Origin: CAIXOZ01 sp046091285
Lineage (GTDB): Bacteria > Cyanobacteriota > Cyanobacteriia > PCC-6307 > Cyanobiaceae
Direction: 5' to 3'
NCBI GenBank assembly: GCA_046091285.1
Contig: JBJTBH010000007.1
Span: forward strand, 1 to 16,909
Length of the DNA stretch: 16,909 nt
Shown here: positions 1-6,801 of the stretch, piece after piece
Position numbering within the stretch: position 1 is the first letter of the stretch
How the letters are laid out: every line of letters begins with the position of its first letter
Notes under the pieces: model-generated
Databases searched by the model: none
The model's input: the letters and a program-made list of their open reading frames with translations, nothing else
What the model was told of the DNA's origin: nothing
Translations under genes and position numbers: made by a program

Positions 1-1052
1 GGCCCTGCAGGAGCACGCCGGCCTTCTTCAGGGGCTTGTGCGGTTTGAACAGGCCCGGCACCAGGGGCAGAACCGCCGCCAGCAGCACGGCGGTATCGGC
101 GCTCGGCAGCAGCAGGCTGGCCGTCGCCGCCCGGCTGTAGAAGCTGGGTCCGTTGAACGGACTGCTGCGCACGAAGACGGTGAAGCTGCCGCTGAGCAGC
201 TTCTGCTGCCGCAGCTTCTCGGCGGCCCGGCAGAGGTAGGTGGCCACCGCCTGCCGCAGCTCCTCGAGGTTGTCCACCGGCGTGCTGAAGCTACGGCTGA
301 CGCAGATCTCCTGCTTCGGTGGGGCGACGCTCACCAGAGGCAGGCAGGACTGACCCCGCAGTTCCTGCTGCAATCGCAACCCCACCACCCCGTACTGGCG
401 CCGCAGTTCCGCGCTCGCCATATCACGCAGCTGGCGGGCGTTGGCCACGCCCCGGAGTCGCAGCCAGCGGGAGCGCCGTGGACCGATGCCCCAGAGGTCC
501 TCCACAGCCACTCCTTCCAGGCAGGCGTCGGCATCGACCTGAACCTCCAGATCAAAGACGCCCTCATGGCGCGGATCCCGTTTGGCGATCCGGTTGGCGA
601 GCTTGGCGCGCACCTTGGAAGAGGCGATGCCCACCGCCACCGGCAGACCGATCCGGGTGCGGATGGTGCGCCGCAGGTTGCGACCCCAATCGCTGAGATC
701 CGGATCCACTCCCGGACGGGTGAGGACACCGAAGGCCTCATCAATCGAATACACCTCCAGCTCTTCCACCCAGGGCTCAAGACTCGCCATCAGCCGCTGG
801 CTCATATCGGCATAGAGCGCATAGTTCGAGGAGCGCACCACCACCCCGAGGTGCTCCAGATCACGCCGGACCTGGACATAGGGCTGGCCCATGGCAATGC
901 CCAGGGCCCTGGCTTCCTGACTGCGAGACACGATGCAACCGTCGTTGTTGGAAAGCACCACCAGGGGCCGACCGATGACGGCGGGATCCAAGGCGGCCTC
1001 ACAGGAGGCGTAGAAGTTGTTGCCATCCACCAGCACAATCGCCCGGGCCATG
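1..1052 (-). CDS. umuC: UmuC, Y-family DNA polymerase V catalytic subunit (3' end outside window)
   Basis: This is the catalytic subunit of the error-prone translesion polymerase that works with processed UmuD. I translated the minus strand from the ATG at 1052 and obtained about 350 open residues, running off the left edge. Visible signatures are DGNNFYASCE at residues 9-18 (metal-binding Asp9, with steric-gate Tyr14 by analogy to UmuC Tyr11), SNNDGC at 34-39, RSSNYALYADMS around 73-84, and YSIDEAF at 101-107 with the catalytic Asp104-Glu105 pair. Next come a thumb and helix-hairpin region (DLWGIGPRRS) and a little-finger region ending in FKPHKPLKKAGVLLQ. Family members are about 420 residues long, so roughly 70 C-terminal residues are missing. 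The start lies 5 bases after the umuD stop, so the two genes form an operon, probably under LexA control. The frame is intact throughout the visible part. Confidence 0.96.
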
Positions 1053-1057
1053 GCGCT

Positions 1058-1591
1058 TCAGAAGGTCTGGATCACGTGACGCACCACACCCCAGAGTTGA
1101 TCGCCGTCCGCCAGGGGCAGGGGGGGATAGGCCGGATGGGCGGCCTCCAGATGCCGCTGACGGCCCCGGCAGACCAGGCGCTTGACCGTGAAACCACCGC
1201 CCAGATGAGCCACCACGATCTGACCGGGAAGGGCCGTGATCTGCCGCTCCACGAGCAGCAGGTCGCCATCGCGGATGCCCGCGCCCACCATCGATGGCCC
1301 GCAGACCCTGAGCAGCACCACCGCACCTGAACGGGGCAGCAGCAGGACATTGAGGTCAAGACCCGAGGCGCGCTCGGATTCGGTATGGGGGTCCGGTGGC
1401 GGCTGAAGCTGCGGCTTGATCGATGGCTCAGGCGGCGATGGCCGCCGGCCTTCAGGCCGAGGCTGAACCGCAGGCGGAGCGATACCCAGGGTGTCGGGCT
1501 GCACGGCACTGCCAGCGCTGCCAGCGCTGCCAGCCCTGGATGGCGCGTCGGATGGTGCGCTGGATCCCGCGGGGGGTGACGTGGTTGCCAT
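1058..1591 (-). CDS. umuD: UmuD-like S24-family autoprotease subunit of DNA polymerase V, with atypical N-terminal arm
   Basis: This should be the self-cleaving accessory subunit of polymerase V. From the ATG at 1591 it is 177 residues. The C-terminal peptidase S24 domain is clear. The nucleophile is Ser100 in GPSMVGAGIRDGDLL, and the general base is Lys137 in FTVKRL; the 37-residue spacing equals that of Escherichia coli Ser60/Lys97. The segment SGLDLNVLLLP before it matches the UmuD core. The first 70 residues are unusual: rich in Pro, Ala and Ser, with three tandem Gly-Ser-Ala units (residues 21-29) and no recognisable AGFPSPA-type cleavage motif. An in-frame GTG at 1627 would add 12 residues. 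I prefer 1591 because a LexA-like box at 1634-1647 sits only 6 bases from the GTG, which leaves little room for a leader. The family is certain; the start and the cleavage site are not. Confidence 0.9.
   Translation of the reverse strand: MATTSPPAGSSAPSDAPSRAGSAGSAGSAVQPDTLGIAPPAVQPRPEGRRPSPPEPSIKPQLQPPPDPHTESERASGLDLNVLLLPRSGAVVLLRVCGPSMVGAGIRDGDLLLVERQITALPGQIVVAHLGGGFTVKRLVCRGRQRHLEAAHPAYPPLPLADGDQLWGVVRHVIQTF
1511..1537. repeat. Three tandem 9-bp units inside umuD
   Basis: Three consecutive copies of TGCCAGCGC occur, the third ending CCC. On the minus strand they encode Gly-Ser-Ala three times, residues 21-29 of UmuD. The 9-bp unit keeps the reading frame, so copy-number change would lengthen or shorten the arm without a frameshift. 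Confidence 0.85.
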
Positions 1592-1633
1592 ACCTGCAGG
1601 AACACCCCAGCCGCATCCAGACCCCACAACACT

Positions 1634-1647
1634 AGTACATCCATACT
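1634..1647 (-). promoter_or_regulatory. Candidate LexA (SOS) box upstream of umuDC
   Basis: Read on the minus strand the site is AGTATGGATGTACT. It matches 13 of 14 positions of the cyanobacterial LexA consensus RGTACNNNDGTWCB; the mismatch is T for C at position 5. It is an imperfect inverted repeat of AGTAY arms around four bases, 43 bases before the preferred umuD start. An overlapping weaker match (12/14) lies at 1626-1639. Position, symmetry and the genes downstream all fit SOS control. Binding is inferred. Confidence 0.6.
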
Positions 1648-1705
1648 GGCGTGTCGCGGGATCCCAGGGCGAGGAATGCTTCAGGGCCGCACCGCAGGAG
1701 CTGCA

Positions 1706-2194
1706 TCAACAGCCACCTGCTGCATCAGCTGAATCAGCCGCCGCCTCAGCGATCACGGTCGCCGCAACGCCGGCAACAGCCGGACGCAGGGGATGCAGGG
1801 GACGCAGGGAACGCTCCAGCAGCAGCAACACGGTGAGGATCCAGCTGAACGCACAGGCGATCGCCAGTCCCGGCCGACCATCCGCCACCAGGGCCAGACG
1901 GGTGATCCCATAGCTCAACTCGAGCAACAGCGCCAGGGACAGAGCCACGATCGAAACGATGCGCCCCCAGCGCCGGCAGCGCAGCTCAGCCAGAGCACCG
2001 ACGATCCCCGTGGCCGCGATCGGAAGCACGGCCGCCAGGCCGACCACCAGGTTGGCGGTGCGCAGGTGTGGATCCCAGAGCCACCAGGGAATCAGCAAGG
2101 CCAACAGCAGCGCATTGCTCAGCAGCGCCAGCCAGGCCAGCGTCAGCGACCGGCAGGACGCGGACGGCGACGGACCGGACAGCTCAGAAACCAT
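1706..2194 (-). CDS. Unrecognised four-helix membrane protein
   Basis: I do not recognise this 162-residue protein. From the ATG at 2194 it begins MVSELSGPSP and then shows four hydrophobic stretches: LAWLALLSNALLLALL near the N-terminus, LVVGLAAVLPIAATGIVGAL, IVSIVALSLALLLELSYGI, and IACAFSWILTVLLLL. Charged loops with Arg separate them, so it is most likely a polytopic inner-membrane or thylakoid protein. Its first 11 bases overlap the end of the upstream 224-residue gene, which suggests translational coupling; no strong ribosome binding site is visible. The open frame continues upstream of 2194, but that extension lies inside the neighbour and has poor protein character. It ends 114 bases before the umuD start, with the LexA-like box in the gap, so umuDC probably has its own promoter. 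Confidence 0.72.
   Translation of the reverse strand: MVSELSGPSPSASCRSLTLAWLALLSNALLLALLIPWWLWDPHLRTANLVVGLAAVLPIAATGIVGALAELRCRRWGRIVSIVALSLALLLELSYGITRLALVADGRPGLAIACAFSWILTVLLLLERSLRPLHPLRPAVAGVAATVIAEAAADSADAAGGC
1783..1809. repeat. Three tandem 9-bp units near the 3' end of the membrane-protein gene
   Basis: The units are GACGCAGGG, GATGCAGGG and GACGCAGGG in direct succession. On the minus strand they encode LeuArgPro-LeuHisPro-LeuArgPro just after the fourth predicted membrane helix. This is another in-frame 9-bp triplet repeat, less than 300 bp from the one in umuD. Confidence 0.8.
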
Positions 2195-2858
2195 GGGGGA
2201 AGGAACGCCGCAGCGCTGCCCCTGATTGTCGGCTGCTCTGATGCCGAAGTCGCCCCTGATGCACGAGAAACTCCGACAACAGCATCGGCCCGCAGCGGCG
2301 CTGCCAGCCGCAGCAGCCATGACAGCGCCAGATGGCGATCCAGAGGGGGCCCCGGTGCCAGCCCTGGAGGGTGAGCCGGGCGTGAAAACCGGCAGCGGTC
2401 ATGGCCCGGGATGGCCACGAAGGGGAAGAAATGGTGGCCTCCAGGGACGCTGCGAAGCAGGCTTCGAGATGCGCACGCAGAGGTCGTGGATCGTCCGGAT
2501 CGCGGCTCAGAGAAGGTCGCGCACCGGGAAGCGGTGCTGGCCCCCGCTGCCGATCCGGACCCGGACGGATCCGGTCGATCCAGGGAGGGGATGCATCGAG
2601 CGGGACGGCCGTCTCCAGGCAACGCAACAGATGATCCCCGAGGCTTTCGTGCTGGGGGCCATCGGCTGGAGGCAACGGATCAGGAAGACGCCGACGCCGC
2701 AAGGATGCCTGCCGTAGATCTGGATCCGGCCGCGAAACAACCGGCAGCGAAGCAAAACGTTCAGCCAGACTGGCGGGGTCGCCGCCAGCCGGCAACCACC
2801 AGTGGAGATCCACCTGGCGCCTGGGAATGCAGAGGGTGAGGGTGCCATCGCTGCCCAC
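2184..2858 (-). CDS. Unrecognised 224-residue protein with Trp/Cys-rich C-terminus
   Basis: I cannot assign a family. The frame is supported by consistent G/C third positions along its whole length and by its fit between neighbours. The start is the GTG at 2858, because an in-frame TAG lies seven codons upstream and no ATG occurs before residue 153. The N-terminus (GTLTLCIPRRQVDLHWWLP) looks like a beta-rich soluble fold. The middle is Pro/Arg-rich. The C-terminal third is compact and contains the cluster CHGCCGWQRRCG (Cys179, Cys182, Cys183, Cys189), flanked by Trp173, Trp177 and Trp185, which might bind metal. No signal peptide or membrane helix is evident. It overlaps the downstream membrane-protein gene by 11 bases and follows the 176-residue gene after 74 bases, so it belongs to the same minus-strand operon. 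A sequencing or real frameshift in the low-complexity middle cannot be excluded. Confidence 0.65.
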   Translation of the reverse strand: MGSDGTLTLCIPRRQVDLHWWLPAGGDPASLAERFASLPVVSRPDPDLRQASLRRRRLPDPLPPADGPQHESLGDHLLRCLETAVPLDASPPWIDRIRPGPDRQRGPAPLPGARPSLSRDPDDPRPLRAHLEACFAASLEATISSPSWPSRAMTAAGFHARLTLQGWHRGPLWIAIWRCHGCCGWQRRCGPMLLSEFLVHQGRLRHQSSRQSGAALRRSFPHGF

Positions 2859-2932
2859 CGAAAGACTGTGCCGCTACCCCCTTCAGTGCCCCATCCGTCC
2901 AGGGGGGAAAGCGGTCATAAGGCCAGGATCCT

Positions 2933-3463
2933 TCAACGACCCTCCTGAGCGAGACGCTGGGTCGGTTTCGGTTGCAGCTGAATCTGCGGTGAACGCGGAC
3001 GGCGATCCTGCCGGATGGAAGGCTCAGGATCGCGCTCCTCCTCCTCCTGAAGGTGCAGAAGATCCTCAAAGGCGTCGTACAGGGAGCGCTCATCGGCACT
3101 GATCGCGGATGGGCGTGATCCCCTGGTGGTTTTGCCTGAACCACCGGGCCGACGGGGCGTCGCAGCTGTGGATTGGGCCGGGGACTGTTCGGCCCGGAGC
3201 GCGGCTGAAGCCCTGGGAGCCTGGATGCGGGCGGATTCAAGGTCCCGCAGGCGTTCAAGCAGGTGGGGTGGGACGGTGCCATCAGGGCTGGCCTGCATCA
3301 GCTCCCGGAACAACTGATCAGGATCGCTCTCACGCTCGATCGCATGGAGCCTGGGCTGCGACCGGGGGGCAGCAGCGGCGGTGGAGTCCGGGCGAGGCAG
3401 GGGCTGGGGCAACTGGCGACCGAGCGCCTGAAGCCGCTCGAGGCTGCGGGCGTCACAGCTCAT
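2933..3463 (-). CDS. Unrecognised hydrophilic, partly disordered protein
   Basis: This 176-residue protein starts at the ATG at 3463, two bases after the stop of the pentapeptide-repeat gene. That spacing argues for co-translation and against the longer open frame that begins at 3535. Two helical segments stand out: residues about 2-18 (CDARSLERLQALGRQLP) and the stretch DPDQLFRELMQASPDGTVPPHLLERLRDLE. Between and after them the chain is rich in Pro, Arg, Ala and Ser. Near the C-terminus an acidic motif, SLYDAFEDLLHLQEEEE, resembles a short partner-binding helix. There are no membrane segments and no catalytic motif. The function is unknown. The tight link to a lumenal protein gene may mean only shared transcription, since this protein itself carries no export signal. 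Confidence 0.72.
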   Translation of the reverse strand: MSCDARSLERLQALGRQLPQPLPRPDSTAAAAPRSQPRLHAIERESDPDQLFRELMQASPDGTVPPHLLERLRDLESARIQAPRASAALRAEQSPAQSTAATPRRPGGSGKTTRGSRPSAISADERSLYDAFEDLLHLQEEEERDPEPSIRQDRRPRSPQIQLQPKPTQRLAQEGR

Positions 3464-3465
3464 CG

Positions 3466-3990
3466 TCAGGGGCAGTTGAGGGTGGCTCGGGTAAGGCGAT
3501 GGGTGGTCGGGTTGGTGCCGCTGGCCACGGCACACAGGCGATTGAGCGCATCACCTCGCAGGGGCACGTTGGTGAAATCAGCGCCCTCAATGCTCACATT
3601 CTCGAAGCGGGTGTTGAAGGCAAAAGCGTCTTCAAGGACCGCCCGATCGAGGCGGGTGCCGTTCAGGACGGCGGAATCGAGCGTGGCCTCCCGCAGATCC
3701 GCATCACTGAGATCGGCATCCTGAAGCTTGGCCCCGAACAGGCTGGCCAGACGCAGGTCGGCAGCACTGAAATCCGCATCGCGGAGATTGGTGAGGTTGA
3801 AGGTCACCCCCCGCAGATCGGCCCCGTGGAAATCAGCTCCGATCAGCACCTGCTTGGCATAATCCATGGCCGCTGACGCCGGGGCCACCCAGCCGAACAG
3901 GCCGACCAGAAACGCGGGAAGCAACAGCAGGGCCGCCAGCCTGGACAGAAGGCGAGCAGAGACGCCAGGCGGGCGCAGACGGCGCGACAC
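3466..3990 (-). CDS. Lumenal/exported pentapeptide-repeat protein
   Basis: This 174-residue protein has a Sec-type signal peptide: basic MSRRLRPP, a Leu-rich core at residues 18-34, and the cleavage site ASA-AM after Ala40. The mature part (about 50-150) is built of A(D/N)LXX-like pentapeptides such as GADFH, GADLR, DADFS, AADLR and DADLS, which form a right-handed quadrilateral beta-helix. The C-terminal tail has the pattern LCAVASGTNP...TRATLNC, with Cys153 and Cys173 placed to form a disulfide, as in cyanobacterial and plant thylakoid-lumen pentapeptide proteins. The biochemical role of that group is unsettled; redox or photosystem links have been proposed. The GTG at 3990 is the start, giving a full signal peptide. 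The gene leads a minus-strand operon and is divergent from yraN, whose likely start is 47 bases away. Confidence 0.9.
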   Translation of the reverse strand: MSRRLRPPGVSARLLSRLAALLLLPAFLVGLFGWVAPASAAMDYAKQVLIGADFHGADLRGVTFNLTNLRDADFSAADLRLASLFGAKLQDADLSDADLREATLDSAVLNGTRLDRAVLEDAFAFNTRFENVSIEGADFTNVPLRGDALNRLCAVASGTNPTTHRLTRATLNCP

Positions 3991-4037
3991 GGGATAGGGA
4001 CAACTTGTGGAACCTTAGGAATACCGCAGCCGCGACG

Positions 4038-4448
4038 ATGCCGCACCATCCCCATCCGCCCCTGGCCGGAGGTCTGGCGGAACAACGGGCCCTGCGGCTG
4101 CTGAGCGGGCGTGGCTGGTGCCTGCGAGCCCGCAACTGGCGCTGCCGCGGGGGGGAACTGGATCTCGTGCTCTCGAAACCGGGTCGGCTGCTGCTGGTGG
4201 AGGTGAAGGGTCGACGGCGCCGTGGACCCGATGGCTGGGGCCTGCTGGCCGTGGATGCGGGCAAGCGCCATCGCCTGAGCAGGGCCTGGCAGTGCTGGCT
4301 GGCCGAGCATCCGGATCTGCAGCCCTGGCCGGTGGAATGGGTCTGCGCGGTGGTGCCGCTGCCGCCGGTGGCCGGTCCGGTGCGCTGGATCCGGGTCGAG
4401 GGGGCGTCAGCCGGCGCCCGCGGGGGAGGAAGCCGGGCGATCCGGTGA
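4038..4448 (+). CDS. yraN: YraN/UPF0102 family endonuclease-like protein
   Basis: This 136-residue protein has the signature of the UPF0102 (YraN) family, which carries a PD-(D/E)XK nuclease-like fold. After the N-terminal helix GLAEQRALRLLSGRGW come RARNWRCRGGELDLVL and LLLVEVKGRRRRG. The presumed metal and catalytic residues are Glu40, Asp42, Glu55 and Lys57 (E-x-D...E-x-K). The cellular role is poorly defined; relatives are suspected of roles in DNA repair or recombination. I chose the ATG at 4038, because the open frame upstream to a TTG at 4005 adds only unrelated residues. The end is basic and Gly-rich, a little longer than the usual family C-terminus. It is the first gene of a long plus-strand run and lies 67 bases before ksgA. 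Confidence 0.9.
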   Translation: MPHHPHPPLAGGLAEQRALRLLSGRGWCLRARNWRCRGGELDLVLSKPGRLLLVEVKGRRRRGPDGWGLLAVDAGKRHRLSRAWQCWLAEHPDLQPWPVEWVCAVVPLPPVAGPVRWIRVEGASAGARGGGSRAIR

Positions 4449-4515
4449 GTCCCGGCAGCAGGGCGAGGGTACGAACAGGCGGCCGGGCAATCTGGAGACT
4501 GACCCGCAGGAATCC

Positions 4516-5361
4516 ATGACCTTCGGCGCCCACCGGGCCCGCAAACGCTTCGGTCAGCACTGGCTCACCGATGGCAGCGTGCTCGATCGGATCGTGGCCG
4601 CCGCCGGCCTCGACCCCGAGGATCACGTGCTGGAGATCGGTCCAGGGCGAGGAGCGCTGACGGAGCGACTGCTGGCGACACCATTGGCCACACTGACGGC
4701 GGTGGAACTCGATCGGGATCTGGTGGCCGGCCTGCGCCAGCGCTTCGGAACCGATCAGCGCTTCACCCTGGTGGAGGGCGATGCCCTGGCGGTGCCCCTG
4801 CCCAGCGGAGGCAAGGTGGTGGCCAACATTCCGTACAACATCACCGGTCCCCTGCTGGAGCGGCTGGTGGGGCGCCTTGATCGTCCCGTGCCGGAGCCCT
4901 ACGGCACCCTGGTGCTGCTGGTGCAGCAGGAGGTGGGGGAACGCATCCGCGCCCGGGCCGGCAGCAGCGCCTTCAGTGCCTTGAGTGTGCGCATGCAGTT
5001 GCTGGCGCATTGCAGCACGGTCTGCCCTGTGCCACCGAGGGCCTTCTCGCCACCCCCGAAGGTGATGTCGGAGGTGGTGCGCCTCGATCCCCTCCCGGCG
5101 GCCGAGCGGCTGGATCCACCGGTGGCGCGGACGGTGGAGAACCTCCTGCGCCGCTGCTTCGCCACCCGGCGCAAGATGCTGCGCAACAGCCTCTCGGGAT
5201 GGCTGGCGGGCGATCAGCTGACCCAGCTGGCCGAGGAAGCCGGCATCGGCCTGGAACAGCGACCCCAGGAGCTGGAGCCGCAGCGCTGGGTGGCCCTGGC
5301 GACGGGCTTGAATCGCCGCATTGCCACGGCGCCTGACGCCACCACCGCCACCGATGGCTGA
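4516..5361 (+). CDS. rsmA: 16S rRNA A1518/A1519 N6-dimethyltransferase
   Basis: Also called ksgA. It dimethylates two adjacent adenines in the 3'-terminal helix of 16S rRNA using S-adenosylmethionine, a late step in small-subunit maturation in the cytoplasm. The 281 residues carry the full set of motifs: RFGQHWL at 11-17, the SAM-binding loop LEIGPGRGALT at 39-49, acidic Glu64 in VELDRDL, EGDAL at 87-91 with Asp89, and the catalytic NIPYNIT at 104-110. The C-terminal helical domain includes RAFSPPPKV and the conserved ATRRKMLRNSL. The length is typical for the family. An AGGA sequence about six bases before the ATG supports the start. The gene overlaps ispE by eight bases (ATGGCTGA), a classic coupling arrangement. 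Confidence 0.97.
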   Translation: MTFGAHRARKRFGQHWLTDGSVLDRIVAAAGLDPEDHVLEIGPGRGALTERLLATPLATLTAVELDRDLVAGLRQRFGTDQRFTLVEGDALAVPLPSGGKVVANIPYNITGPLLERLVGRLDRPVPEPYGTLVLLVQQEVGERIRARAGSSAFSALSVRMQLLAHCSTVCPVPPRAFSPPPKVMSEVVRLDPLPAAERLDPPVARTVENLLRRCFATRRKMLRNSLSGWLAGDQLTQLAEEAGIGLEQRPQELEPQRWVALATGLNRRIATAPDATTATDG

Positions 5362-6295
5362 TCTGATCGTTCACGCTCCCGCCAAGATCAATCTCCATCT
5401 GGAGGTGCTCGGCCTGCGGCCCGACGGTTTCCACGAGCTGGCGATGGTGATGCAGTCCATCGATCTGGCCGACACCCTGGAACTGCGGCCGACCGCGGAT
5501 GCAGCGATCCGGCTGGTCTGTGATCAGACGGAGCTTCCCACCGACGGCAACAACCTGATCGTGCGAGCCGGGGAACTGTTGCGCAGCCGCTCGGGCCTGC
5601 CGGAACTGGGAGCGAGGATCCAGCTGCACAAACGGATCCCGATCGGCGCCGGCCTGGCGGGTGGATCGAGCGATGCCGCCGCCACCCTGATCGGTCTCAA
5701 TCGCCTCTGGGGGCTGAATCTGCCGATGCCGGCCCTGCTGGACATGGCCGCGGAGCTCGGCTCCGATGTGCCCTTCTGTCTGAATGGCGGCACCCAGCTC
5801 TGCTTCGGACGGGGGGACGTGCTGGAGGCCGTGACGGCTCCGGCCGCCCTGGCGCTGGGGGTGCTGCTGATCAAGAACCCGACGGTGTCGGTGTCGACGC
5901 CATGGGCCTACGGCCGCTGCCGCGAGCGCTGCAGCGAGCGCGATCTGCAGGGTGAAGCCGCCTTTGCGGAGCGGCGCCGGGAGCTGCGCCAGGGGACGCT
6001 CCTGGACGCCCTGCAGCGGGGGGAAGCACTGCCGCCGATCCGGAACGACCTGCAGACCGTGGTGGCACCGGAGGTCAAGAGCGTGCGCCAGGGACTGGCC
6101 CTGCTGGAGCAGGCCCCGGGCGTCCTGGCCGTGGCGATGAGCGGGTCGGGCCCGAGCCTGTTTGCGGTGTTCCCCTCCGCAGCGGCGGCAGCCGAAGCGG
6201 CCGTGCAGCTGGCCACCCCGCTGGCCGCCGCCGGATTCGAGCATTGGTGCTGCCGACCGACCAGCTCGGGTGTCAGCCTGGAATCAGCTACCTGA
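5354..6295 (+). CDS. ispE: 4-diphosphocytidyl-2-C-methyl-D-erythritol kinase
   Basis: This GHMP-family kinase phosphorylates the 2-hydroxyl of CDP-methylerythritol with ATP in the plastid-type MEP pathway, which supplies isoprenoids for carotenoids, the chlorophyll phytol tail and quinones. The 313 residues start with HAPAKINLHLEVLG (Lys11) and contain the glycine-rich ATP loop IPIGAGLAGGSSDAAAT (about 95-111). GSDVPF follows with the likely catalytic Asp139, and the C-terminal GHMP motif is AMSGSGPSLFAVF. The ATG at 5354 is chosen because it directly precedes ADLIVHAPAKINL. The open frame upstream lies within rsmA. The stop is five bases before the next gene. Confidence 0.97.
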   Translation: MADLIVHAPAKINLHLEVLGLRPDGFHELAMVMQSIDLADTLELRPTADAAIRLVCDQTELPTDGNNLIVRAGELLRSRSGLPELGARIQLHKRIPIGAGLAGGSSDAAATLIGLNRLWGLNLPMPALLDMAAELGSDVPFCLNGGTQLCFGRGDVLEAVTAPAALALGVLLIKNPTVSVSTPWAYGRCRERCSERDLQGEAAFAERRRELRQGTLLDALQRGEALPPIRNDLQTVVAPEVKSVRQGLALLEQAPGVLAVAMSGSGPSLFAVFPSAAAAAEAAVQLATPLAAAGFEHWCCRPTSSGVSLESAT

Positions 6296-6300
6296 CGCTG

Positions 6301-6675
6301 ATGAGCGACGCCCGGCCCGCCGCCACCGAGCTGAATGCTCCGGATCCAGGTCCTCCCAGAGACCTCGACACCTCCGCCAAAGCAGGCGCGACCTCCCCGC
6401 CACGCAAGGGACCGCTCAGTTTTCTGTCGGGAGCGATCACCAGTGGTCTGTTCGCCTGGGGCTGCCTGCTTCTGAGCGAGCGTGTGGTGACCTATTACAG
6501 CGCCCATCCGCCGCATTACAGCGCCCGGGTGGCCCAGAGCATCGCCACGGCGGTGAAGACACTGGTGGTCGGCATGAGTTTCCTGGCGACCTTCACCTTC
6601 GCCTTCGTGGGCCTGGGTCTGTTTCTGGTGTTTCTGCGCTCATTGTTCGGCACCACCCCCGAGGAATCGACCTAG
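6301..6675 (+). CDS. DUF3082-like cyanobacterial membrane protein
   Basis: The 124-residue protein has a disordered, Pro/Ala-rich N-terminus of about 35 residues. It is followed by LSFLSGAITSGLFAWGCLLLSERVV (first membrane helix, about 40-60), a short loop with YYSAHPPHYSARVAQSIATAVKTL, and a second long hydrophobic stretch, VVGMSFLATFTFAFVGLGLFLVFLRSL. The layout resembles the DUF3082 family found in cyanobacteria and plastids, whose function is not known to me. The DUF number is recalled from the sequence pattern, not tested. The ATG at 6301 follows the ispE stop by five bases, so the genes are probably co-transcribed. The C-terminus ends in a short acidic tail. Confidence 0.82.
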   Translation: MSDARPAATELNAPDPGPPRDLDTSAKAGATSPPRKGPLSFLSGAITSGLFAWGCLLLSERVVTYYSAHPPHYSARVAQSIATAVKTLVVGMSFLATFTFAFVGLGLFLVFLRSLFGTTPEEST

Positions 6676-6705
6676 CCTTCGGAGGACCTGCCGGCTCCCA
6701 CGGCC

Positions 6706-6801
6706 ATGACCCTCCACGACCTGGGCCTGCTGGTGACCCTGCTCCTGCCGGGGGTGCTGTTGTCGGTGCTGATGCTCGCCACCCTGGCAGCGGGCGGCTG
6801 A
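6706..6801 (+). CDS. Candidate 31-residue single-helix membrane microprotein
   Basis: An ATG at 6706 opens 31 codons ending in TGA: MTLHDLGLLV, then a continuous hydrophobic stretch (LLPGVLLSVLMLATLAAGG). The size and layout resemble the many one-helix subunits of cyanobacterial photosystems and the cytochrome b6f complex, but I cannot match it to PsbM, PetN, PetG, PsaI, PsaM or Psb30. Third positions are almost all G or C, as in neighbouring genes. A GGAGG at 6681-6685 is about 20 bases before the ATG, which is too far to be a normal ribosome binding site. It fills most of the gap between the DUF3082-like gene and pdhB. A chance hydrophobic ORF in GC-rich intergenic DNA remains possible. Confidence 0.45.
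   Translation: MTLHDLGLLVTLLLPGVLLSVLMLATLAAGG

Noticed and set aside
38..1330. 430-codon open frame on the plus strand
   Set aside because: It is antisense to umuC and umuD, whose motifs are certain; its product is Gln/His/Gly-rich with no domain character.
3109..3876. 255-codon plus-strand frame with a repetitive Ile/Glu/Gly pattern
   Set aside because: The pattern is the antisense shadow of the pentapeptide repeats in the minus-strand gene.
4973..6244. 423-codon minus-strand frame
   Set aside because: It is antisense to rsmA and ispE; Gln/His/Arg-rich composition is typical of GC-rich antisense frames.
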